From contig OX621173.1 in NCBI GenBank assembly GCA_951640195.1, positions 103,780 to 167,779 of the forward strand: 64,000 nucleotides of DNA. The letters run 5' to 3'. Under the pieces are notes generated by a model. The model was not told the DNA's origin. It saw only the letters and a list, made by a program, of their open reading frames with translations, and searched no databases. Positions 54,985 through 64,000 of the stretch are shown here, one piece after another (the first letter of the stretch is position 1; every line of letters starts with the position of its first letter). Both the position numbers and the translations under genes were made by a program. Source of the stretch: Porpolomopsis calyptriformis. Its lineage: Eukaryota > Basidiomycota > Agaricomycetes > Agaricales > Hygrophoraceae.

Positions 54985-57900
54985 ATGGCAAACCAGGCAA
55001 ATGAAGGTGCAGATTATGACAGTGATATAGATAGGATCATAGCTATGTCCTCACTAGCCAAGGTAAGCCTATCCCTAGTAGTTATGTATCTAATTCGATT
55101 CACACAATTAAATCATTACGAGGCTAATAAAACCATAATAAACCAGGAAGGGGATTCGACTTCTAGTGGTTCAGATGATAGTGATATACGTAATATCCTG
55201 AATATGCCTTGTGCAGAGAAGATGCCAATGCCAATACCGATGCTAGGAGAAAAACATATGCCTTCCAAAAAACATATATTAATCAACAAAAAGCCAGTAT
55301 ACTCAGTAAGTGTATATCTGTTTTCAAGGTTAAAGTGCTCACATTATTACAGACAACGTTAATTAGCCTAAATCATCTTAACATCCAGAATTCGGATCAG
55401 CAATATATATCGATACCTCCATTGGCTCCCTTAGGTCCCCAGCCAGGTCCTTCAAGGGTCCAAAACACAATAAGTAGAAAGGATAATGACGCTGTATGTC
55501 TCAATTAACCTATGACAATAATAACTTACATTTATTTATTTTCCAGGTGGCGAAAGCATGGTATGTATTTTAAGAGAAATCATAAGATACTTGCGTATTA
55601 ATACTGGTTAGGTTTAGTGATTATAGCTCTCCTTCAGAGCCTTCGGTGGATATTAGAAGGAACAACTCGCGATTTGAAACCAGACACCGGTGAATAAATC
55701 TATCATTCGAAATGTTAGGTTAAATACTAAACTTTTAGAAGCTCAACAAGCCGATCATCGTCGCCAGCTAGCAATAACGGATCAGATTTCATTGGATCCA
55801 GTGAAAGTGACAGCGCTCATTCTCATTTACTAGCAAAAAATGCCATTCGATTGAATCTACCACGATCTGAGCAAGAGCTTTTTATAGGTATGTTCTTATA
55901 TTATTGGTGGTGATTAGACTCATTAAGGATATTAGACACGAAGCTAGCAGATCCAAGGATATGGGCTTCAGCTTGTCAATCATTGGGATCTGCTAAGCCT
56001 GGAAACCACCTGGATCACGCGGTCATAGAAATTTACCTTTTGAAATCATGGTATATGTCCATTCAACCCCAGATGCCATCTCAGAGATATTCCTACTATC
56101 TAGACTCGGAAACGGTGAGCAGGGTAATAAGAGAAGAAGAAGACATCCTGTCTACCGAAATCCATAAAACTCTCCTTCTTCCACCTCACGTTGCTATCCC
56201 GAAAAAGCCTGTGTTATTTTTCCCTCCACTATCATGGCAATCTTCTGCAACCCAAAGGCTAGCTTTATTTGATTACCAGCAGGAGAAGGTTCTTGTTTTT
56301 AGCCATGGAGCTCCACTCGAAACCAATATGTACTCAGATTGGACGGAGTGGAATGGCAACTACTATTGGAGGGCTATTGCTAATGTGTTTGGGTGGATCC
56401 TGGGTAGTGAGTTGGATGAGCGAGGTCCCCAAGTAATCGAACCGAATTGGAATACGGTGAAAATCTCGTTTCTATACAGAAGAAGCATATTCATATACAT
56501 ATTTCAACAGAGTGAGGCCGACACTGGTTCCTGGATGGCATCGCTTTGCCAAGAAATCTTTGATAATGGTTGGATGTATTCCACAGACATTAACCAACAC
56601 CCACTTGCACCCAAATTGCAATGTGTTCATGCGATGCGAGAGAGAATATTTCTCACTGCGCTTCAAACTGTACAAAAATCATATGACTTCTGGAACAAGA
56701 CTCAGACCCTGCTTCGGTATTCCATGGAACCCAATTCTGAGGTTGTGAATGATATGAAGGCTGGGCTTTTAAAATTCAAGCGTTTCGAGGTAATAGCACT
56801 TGCGCTTGCAACTGCTTGTATGAAGTGTGAGTATTATCTCATTCCGATTACCTGTGATAATCAATCTAAAGAGGCTACCTATATTAATCAACTAGGCCAT
56901 CTTCTGGATAGTCACGACAAGGATGGCAATGCCAGCAATGACGACAACAATCACAATGACGATGACAATAACGATGACAATGCTGACAACGATGATGATT
57001 CCATTGTAATCAACCTACCACCTCAGCCTTCCAGAAGGTCTCTACCTGAAATCCAACTTCCAGAGGTTGAGCTAAATGGGAATGGGGGTGAAGAAGCATT
57101 AGCAACAAGTGTTGATGAGCGGCCTTTTGATGACTATGAATCAGCTATGTTGGTTTGCTCCGAGGATCAAGCTGATATCATTCCAAACACGTGGACCTTT
57201 GACACCAATGGAATGCTTGTATTGGGCAAGCACTGGAGTATCTGGAGGGATAGAGGCTATAGGTTGCAGGCCAATTTTTTCTCTATGTTCAATAACCAGG
57301 AACCGGTTCTCCTCAATGACCACCTTCTTCCACACTGGGATTCAAGTGATCAAGCAAGTGGATGTTTACCATCATCTCCAGTTGCATACCCATCCTCATT
57401 ATCTTCTCATTCTTCTGAGGTGCCGAATTCCCTACCAGCTATGGACAACCCAGATGTGACTATGATGGGTGCTCAGGATATGTTGGATGAGGCGGGAGGG
57501 GTGGAAGGGACATCAGAGAGCCAGGGTGTGTTTGTAAAAGGTAAAGCACGCAACAACAAATTCATCTACTTCGACTTGGAGAAGGATAGAGTAAACCTGG
57601 ACGATGAAGAAGTGTCAGTGTCGGTGGATATCGACAGCGTCATATGGGTCACGCATAAACCACAGTTCATTGGTCCAATCAATATTCACCTTCTTCCACT
57701 GTTAGATGACAAACCTCCATTCTCTGTCAACAATCATGTCTATGTCCAGGTTCTACAACCACCTACCACTCGAAATCCTAGGCAGAGGTCTAAAAGGTAT
57801 CCACTTAGTGCCTTGCCACATACCCATTTCGGGCAGATGGGTCAAGGATCAGGCCAATTTAACACCTACGTCTTCTTCCCTCGTATGATTAGGAAAGACC

Positions 57901-59602
57901 CAGGAACGCATAGAATGACTACTCTGATGCCAAGGGAGGTACAGGAGTTGTGGTTCTCACAAGTGATCATGCCTGCTCTGCCAGTGGTTTTAGCCAACTA
58001 CACCGGAATTATGGAGTATCTTCCTACAAGCGTCAGTAATCTCCAATGGAAAATAGGGACAAGACGTATGACCAAGACCATTCCCCTCACACCTGAAGCA
58101 TTTTCTTCCATGCGAACCACTCTCTGCGACATCATAAATAACCAGCCCGATCTCCTAGGCCGATTCGGGTCCTTTTTCTTTGTTGTAGATGCTCGAGGTA
58201 TCAAACTGCTCTCTAAGCAGCACCACCCAACCGAGAATATATATCAGGCACTCTGTTCGATGATTCCTAACATGGACTGGGATTATATGAAGGACCGATC
58301 GCATGGAGAACTCTTGCTTGATCTTGGGATTTCATACCATCCTCCTTCTAGGGAGGATCAGGAGCCATTGGTAGGGCTGTGGAGGTTAGATAGGATCGAC
58401 GACTCATACGACCTTATGGGGATGAAAAAAGGAATGACCCATTATACTGCCATGTTTGGAGCTTATGGAGGGAGACAGGCTGAAACCAAGTTGAAGAAAA
58501 GTCGGCTTGTACACCTTTGCTTCCGATCCAGCTACAACCTTTGCTTTGAGGTGGTGCGACTTCCTGGCCAAACGAACTACCTATGTGATGACTATGATGC
58601 AGTCAAGACAAATGACCGATTCATGACTAGCTGTGATCACTGGAAAAAGCTGTTTCAATCTTCTCAAATCCAGTCATTCGGCGTTAGAGAAGAAGTTAGA
58701 GGGAGTGGGTTAGCCATTATAAAGCTTCTTGATGTAGCATCTGAAAAGGTAAGCAGCGAAATAACTGCAAACTAGAAATGTCTAATGATTGCCAGGCACA
58801 AGACTATATGTCGTCTGACCCTATCATTTGGATCAAGTCGAGCCTCTTTTTCAAGTTGTTGGCAAGAAGGCTAGCAGAGTTTCAAAACGTCCAACTACAC
58901 CTTTCACGAAATCGACCAAGCAACTATGGAATGATGGCTACGCTTATCATCCACCTGATTAAGCACACTATGGTCACGCCAAGGATAAAGCACACATTCT
59001 TGAATGATGTGTTGCGAGACCTTCGTTTCAGTTCGATAATGTGGAGGTTCGGAATGTTCTTTCTTCACGACCTCAAGTTGAAGAAAGGAGTGCTATCTCT
59101 AAGAGAACTACCGGAGGAGGATCCAGCTGAGGTTATCCAAGCGTATGGACAGTCCTTGAAGAAGCCACAGGCAACTCAAGCCAACCAGCCATATCACCTT
59201 ATTCAAATGTATCAGCAAGATGCGTGCCCTTGGGGTCCCGATCCATCTTGGTCAAGAATTCAGAAACTGTTGGAAACCAAGCCAGAGATTTTCCTTAGGG
59301 AATGGAGGTTGGATGATGACTGGGAAGCTCCTGAACTGCTTTACACAAAGCTGTTGTTTGTTGAGTTCACGCATCAGCTGTGGCTAAGTCTGGCAGAGCA
59401 GTTTGCATCAGCAGGTGTTTTACCCAAGCCAACCACAGTTCAGGAAGCAATGGAGACTTGGACGGTACCTGCGATTCAGCATATCATAGGCATTGACCAT
59501 TGCCGATTCCTTCCTTCGAGCTGTGGCCTTAAAGGAAAGCTTCCTTTGAGTCACTCCCATGATCTATCATTTTCAGCACGTCGGGCAACCTTCTTCCCTG
59601 AA
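54985..59602 (+). CDS. Very large unrecognised protein, 3' end lost in the gap
   Basis: Starts MANQANEGADYDSDIDRIIA. Several small exons follow, Ser/Asp-rich (STSSGSDDSD, SSPASNNGSDFIGSSESDS). A main exon of about 2.8 kb runs from DTKLADPRIWASACQSLGSA (near 55935) to a gtaagc donor at 58749; its acceptor is at 58795, giving AQDYMSSDPIIWIKSSLFFK onward to the gap. The main exon has an aromatic-rich block (LFFPPLSWQSSATQRLALFD, WTEWNGNYYWRAIANVFGWI), an Asn/Asp run near 56935-57000, then a folded region ending KTNDRFMTSCDHWKKLF. More than 1,200 residues in all. No transposase, helicase or protease motif was recognised. Codon use and introns look normal, and no frame is broken. Divergent from the BAH-PHD gene. 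Confidence 0.6.
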
Positions 59603-59802
59603 NNNNNNNNNNNNNNNNNNNNNNNNNNNNNNNNNNNNNNNNNNNNNNNNNNNNNNNNNNNNNNNNNNNNNNNNNNNNNNNNNNNNNNNNNNNNNNNNNN
59701 NNNNNNNNNNNNNNNNNNNNNNNNNNNNNNNNNNNNNNNNNNNNNNNNNNNNNNNNNNNNNNNNNNNNNNNNNNNNNNNNNNNNNNNNNNNNNNNNNNNN
59801 NN
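59603..59802. other. Assembly gap (200 N)
   Basis: Exactly 200 unknown bases. The sequence to the right starts abruptly inside a copy of 38647 onward. A round 200 suggests a placeholder, so the true distance is unknown. Frames that cross it are meaningless. Confidence 0.95.
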
Positions 59803-59829
59803 AGGATTGGCGATCGCAAGGAATCTTAA
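59803..59829 (+). pseudogene. Last codons of a second Ulp1-type gene, cut by the gap
   Basis: Codes for the last eight codons (RIGDRKES) and stop of the 37066-38673 gene. The rest of this copy would lie in the gap, or may be missing from the assembly. Confidence 0.7.
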
Positions 59830-59963
59830 TATACACTCACTGTACTATTCACCTGGTTTTTGTCTGAAGATGGGGTAGCTTTATTAGCTGTAATAGCATT
59901 CAGCATTCGTTCAGCATTCGTTCATTCAGCCATTCTATTCATTTGTGCATCGCAACCTTGTCT

Positions 59964-61994
59964 TCATTTCATCATTTCCTCAACATACTTATGAAAGTTG
60001 TGCATGGCACCTTTGGCAATGAGGGCGTGTATGCCTTTGAACGTTCTCTTCATGAAAACCAACTCGTCGTTGTCCTCAAACATAGTGAAATTTGCCAAGT
60101 CTTGTCGCTTTTTCCACTCCATCACCAGATTCTTGATCTAGTCAGAAAAATGGATGGATGCAATACCCCCATATTCGACAGAAAGACATACCATGTCTAC
60201 ATCAAAGTGTGACAAATCGACCCATATGCCTTTCTTGTCGTATCCTTTCGTTGCATCCGATAGATCAAGGAGGTGGGTTGCGAGGTCATCTGCATTACCG
60301 CTGAGTGGCTGAAGGAGCAATTTCACCCAACGTGGGATGGGTTCTGGTTCTAGCTTATCGTGACCATCATCCACGACCTAGAAGAAAAAGGATGGCTACC
60401 GTCACCATCCATCTGGACTTGTACTCCGAATGACTCGAATGCAAGCCTGATACCCACCAGAGTGGTGTCTGTAGCGCGCCCCTTCCCCTTCGTATCCTAG
60501 GAGACATACATATAAGCATACACGAGGCACATGATGGGGAAAATACTATACCCTTTTCCTTTTCTCAACCTCTATTTCTGGATCCAGACCTACAAGCAGG
60601 CTTTCGGATAGATTTCGATTTCGATTTTTCTGGACGAATTCTTGGATAAATCGCCATTGCTTCTGACTAGGTATGAAGAAGATAAGACCCACCTGCTGAG
60701 GGTGATTCACAGATGGTATAGCTGAGGAGGGTATACGCCTTGCCAATGAGGGCTGCTTAGGGCGTCTTACCTGTACAAATCATTCAAATACAAACATAAA
60801 ACTACAAACAAACCTGGAAGTCCTTGCCAGGAGAAGCAGGTAGTGACTTTGCTGAGACGCCTGCTTCTGCTTCTGGTTTTGTATTCGCTTGAATTCTCTG
60901 TGTATGGTGAATATGACGCCATTGAAAAATAACATAGTCGGTACCTTTCTCATGGCCTTTTTTCTGGGGACATCACCCCCCGTTAATGCAGGGAGGGTCT
61001 GAAAGAAATCCATAGGGCAAGATGCAACCCTCTCTCCACTCCTCAGAATCCGTGCTTTGGGGAAATCATTAGATAATTCAACATGCTTGTCCTTGCGTGG
61101 GCGTCCTCGCTTCCTTTTTGGAGCTCATGAAATTAATTGAATGATAAGTACTTAACAAGCTATCGAATTGACATCAGGATCACACACCTTCACCTTCACC
61201 CTCACCTTGATCGTTATCATCTTGTTCATATTCGTGTTCGTGTTCATACCCAGGTCCAAGTTCAAGCTCAGGTACACGCTCAAGTTCCACGGAGGAGATC
61301 GCGACAGCCTCCAAACGATTGGTGAACCCAAATAAGATGCAGTCTGCTTCGAAACCGTCAAGCCAGGTGGTGCAATTCGATCGGTCACTGAAAGGATCAA
61401 CGGATTTTAGGACTTGGGGAAGCCAGTAGAATTCTTTGCTCTGCTTCCAGGATAAAAGGTCTGGGTATACAAGCATTTATTACTCAAGCCTAGCCTTGAA
61501 AATATCGATATCTTACCATACCACCAGTGTTGTCTGGAAGAATAATGGCTTCTAAGCTCGGCTTCGAATGCTTTGAGTTTTTTGGGCTGGTGGGCCTTCC
61601 CTAGCTCCAGTCGAACACAGAACCGATGAACGACATCAGGAATCCAAAGACTGCCAGACGCAGGCTTTTCTCTTTGCGCTTCCTTTATGATATACGTCCT
61701 AAGCATGTCATACCATACCATCAACTTTCCAAGATGACTCCCTCCATCCTCTTTTTGAAATTGCAGCTGAAGCTGGCACAAGTCAATGACGGTGAATATT
61801 GGCCTCCACTTTATCGGGAGAGAACAAATATGTTGGGCCGCTTGGACTGACATGAGTCCATCCTGGGTGGTGTTTTTGATATAGCATCGTGAGGATAGCG
61901 GAACCGTGGCCTGCGGGACCTTTCCAACAGGCCACCAGCTAGTTTCGAGAGCATGCAAATCAGTCTCCATGGATTTTATCAAGAGATTTAGCAA
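59964..61994 (-). CDS. AT-hook protein of unknown family (second copy)
   Basis: Same gene as 38808-40838, offset by 21156. One difference changes a residue in exon 1: LSSRCYIKN here, LSSQCYIKN in the first copy (position 61888). All exons, the AT-hook and the final stop are kept. See the first copy for the domain description. Confidence 0.6.
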
Positions 61995-62240
61995 GATGCA
62001 CTAAAGTGATCGGGGCAAGTATGGTTTGTTTGTCGAGATTTATCAGCTACGCCTGCTATACTTCACTGCATATACCGTATTGAGTCGATGGAGCTGTAGA
62101 TTGAGCTAAAAAGTAGAGGACAACTGTGGAATAACACTGCGCCATTCGATCCTGATCCTGCCACCTTCTTCTACCTGCCCTTCTCCCTTGCGTTCACTTA
62201 GAGGCCTGGCTGAAATAAATGCATTCCGTTTGAAGCAAAG

Positions 62241-62556
62241 GTTGGAGAGCAGTCTAACAGAGTTTCAGTGTACTCCTCTGAACCGAACCGCTCTGTTCCG
62301 AACAGAGTGTACTTGGTTAAAAGGTGGTGATACATTGTGGTGCAGTGAAGCTAAGAGGCAAGAACCAGGCCGACCGAAGGTGAATGGTAACATAGCGCTG
62401 TGTAGCACTGACTAACTGCATGACGCATGCAGCGTTCGCTGACAGGACATGAACCTACCGCGGTCTGAGAATTAAGGGGCGAGAAAACCAAGCCAATCGA
62501 CAGTGAGCGTGGGCAGAGCTCGTTTGCCACAAGCCACAATAATCGTGGCATCCACA
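62241..62556 (-). repeat. Dispersed element with satellite-like monomer (copy 3)
   Basis: Same as 41085-41400 within the duplicated segment; no difference was noticed. It again abuts the F-box gene. Confidence 0.75.
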
Positions 62557-62628
62557 CTATAAAATCCCCTCATTTTTTCTCGACCCCAATTCTCCACTTT
62601 CTCCCTAAGCCACCACCCACCATCCATC

Positions 62629-63372
62629 ATGATCCTCCTTCCCCTAGAGCTGTGGTTCAAAATAATCTCCCACATTCAGGACAGGCCCAGGGATCTACTC
62701 GCACTATCCCTAGTGAATAGGGATGTTTCCTCCGCTGTGTTGCCCTCCCTGGCCCAATATGCCATCGTCAATCCATTGCCACAGCCGCGACACCCTATCC
62801 ACCTTGTTGAGTTCACCGCCATTTCAGAGTGGGGCGGCGATTTGGTTCAGGAACATCTGGAGATGGCCGGGAGTAACCTGTGGGTCGCCAGGTTGGGATT
62901 CGATGCCTCCGGATGTCAGTGTTTTAGTTTATTCCTATATGTCTGGGCTTTATCACTAATCCCGCATAAAGATGACTGCCTAGAACTCGAGCGGTTAAGC
63001 TTTTCCCGCAACTTATACCTCAGGGAAGTTACCCTCTCTGGATTACGACTAAAAATGCCGGGTCACTACGACACAATCGATATCTCGAGAATATTTGCTG
63101 GATGTCTGATGAGTGCTTTGACCAAGTTCACTCTGGATCTTACACGGGCCAACCTGGATAACTGCGTCAACGTCAATTGGGCCCTCCTCGACGCATATCT
63201 TTCCTCGAGACCTTCCCTTCAATCTGTGCACATTTTAGGCCCTCTGTTTGTGATAGAGGTCAACGATATCATGCCACTGATTGGCACCAAGGGCATCCTT
63301 AGGGTGACATCCATGCCAACCCTGCCGGAACCATCGGTACCATGGCCATCCCTATCGTGGGTGGGTATGTAA
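62629..63372 (+). CDS. F-box-like protein, 247 aa (second copy of copy A)
   Basis: Duplicate of 41473-42216. The single difference (62826, G to A in the sense strand) is silent in this frame, so the 247-residue protein is identical. Its inverted partner would lie past the window end. Confidence 0.7.
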   Translation: MILLPLELWFKIISHIQDRPRDLLALSLVNRDVSSAVLPSLAQYAIVNPLPQPRHPIHLVEFTAISEWGGDLVQEHLEMAGSNLWVARLGFDASGCQCFSLFLYVWALSLIPHKDDCLELERLSFSRNLYLREVTLSGLRLKMPGHYDTIDISRIFAGCLMSALTKFTLDLTRANLDNCVNVNWALLDAYLSSRPSLQSVHILGPLFVIEVNDIMPLIGTKGILRVTSMPTLPEPSVPWPSLSWVGM

Positions 63373-63747
63373 GCGAGGCAGGAAGAAGTTTTGAAGAAGG
63401 AAGGGTAGTGGAAGGGGGCAGGATACGGGTTGAATGGGAATGTGGTGATGTTATCCTGTAGCCATCTGTTGCAATGGATCGCGTATGATGACCCTGCCTG
63501 ATACTGATGAGTCTGGATTGGAAGATATCGTCCTCTTGAGACGACCCAAGCCCAAGGCGGAGAACACAGAGAGAGATCGTTGTCATTGTTGCTGCATCTG
63601 TGTCTACTTTTTATATGTATACGACATCGAAGGGGTCTAACCTACAAAGCGAAGCGCTTTGTGATCCTTTGATAGCACGATATTACTGAGAAGAAAGATT
63701 GTTGGATTGCGCAGCGGCTGCAAGTAATATCGAACTGTTGCTTTTGT

Positions 63748-63956
63748 CACCCACGCAGATTCGCCCTGCCATTTCCCATCGGAGAGATCCCTAAAGCTAA
63801 ATATGTAGCAACTCGTGCTGCAAAGGAAGCCTTATGGCTCCGCACCTTTATTGGTGAAGTATTTGGCCCAATCCCGTCTCAACTATCTTTTCAAACAACC
63901 AATCGGCTATCGTGCTATCAAAGGATCACAAAGCCCTGACCCCTTTGATGTCGCAT
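63748..63956 (+). mobile_element. Ty1/Copia RNase H relic (second copy)
   Basis: Duplicate of 42592-42800. Differences at 63806 (C to T) and 63865 (A to G); the first turns an in-frame Ala codon context (KYAATRAAKEAL) into KYVATRAAKEAL. Confidence 0.7.
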
Positions 63957-64000
63957 ACATATAAAAAGTAGACACAGATGCAAATGTATGTAGTAACAAT

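Larger units (their letters stand above)
59803..64000. repeat. Near-identical copy of 38647-42844
   Basis: A constant offset of 21156 holds to the window end. Five substitutions were found (40732 T/C, 41670 G/A, 42293 C/T, 42650 C/T, 42709 A/G, original/copy) and no indel in about 4.2 kb. The copy begins exactly at the gap and has not ended at 64000. A real tandem duplication and a haplotype join are both possible. Confidence 0.95.

Noticed and set aside
30189..59602. KDZ transposase in the cluster
   Set aside because: TET/JBP genes in fungi are linked with KDZ elements, so I looked for the transposase and its Cys-rich CxC modules. Nothing recognisable was found; the large gene at 54985 does not show them.
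58778..59878. Open frames running across the N gap
   Set aside because: The Ns are not sequence; the frame after the gap does not match the real Ulp1 end, which lies in another frame and stops at 59829.

Overview
The window is eukaryotic nuclear DNA of a basidiomycete, most likely an Agaricomycete. Genes are cut by many short GT...AG introns of about 45-60 bp. The families present (group III histidine kinase with seven HAMP repeats, alpha-kinase, fungal TET/JBP dioxygenase, JmjC, sirtuin, small F-box proteins) fit that group. No tRNA, rRNA or bacterial-type feature was found. The window is repeat-rich and poor in housekeeping genes, and it carries one 200-base assembly gap at 59603-59802.

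Left third (1-14.1 kb): two tandem arrays (about 150 bp and 158 bp units) end at 4.1 kb. They abut a decayed block of three normally conserved genes: a Nik1-type hybrid histidine kinase cut off inside its receiver domain, the first exon of sterol C-14 reductase (ERG24), and the 5' part of TRAPPC11. All are broken, and the last two are fused at a breakpoint near 9.14 kb. A GC-rich array of 160-bp units with a strong hairpin, then shorter repeats, closes the block at 14.1 kb.

Middle (14.6-30 kb): a P-loop protein, an unknown three-exon gene, relics of a TPR protein, of a possible nuclease-like protein and of a DUF6534-like membrane protein, then a 2.4-kb satellite of about 219-bp monomers in a three-monomer higher-order repeat, and an intact alpha-kinase gene.

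Right half (30-59.6 kb): an unusual cluster of chromatin and DNA modification genes. In order: TET/JBP-type 2-oxoglutarate dioxygenase; a PHD-finger protein with a possible caspase-like domain; an intact Ulp1-type (C48) peptidase; an AT-hook protein; a pair of F-box genes in inverted orientation around a Copia relic; three members of an unrecognised domain family, one fused to a JmjC domain; a sirtuin; a BAH-PHD protein; and an unrecognised protein of about 1,250 residues or more, cut by the gap. Several genes are in divergent pairs, and the octamer TCACGTGA recurs at the promoters. Two 5'-truncated LINEs with clear target-site duplications sit between them.

After the gap, 59803-64000 repeats 38647-42844 with five substitutions and no indel. 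The five differences are all transitions, three of them at CpG. This is either a recent tandem duplication of about 21 kb or an assembly join of two haplotypes. Taken together, the right half looks like an accessory block, possibly mobile, carrying an epigenetic toolkit. No transposase was recognised, so mobility is an inference.
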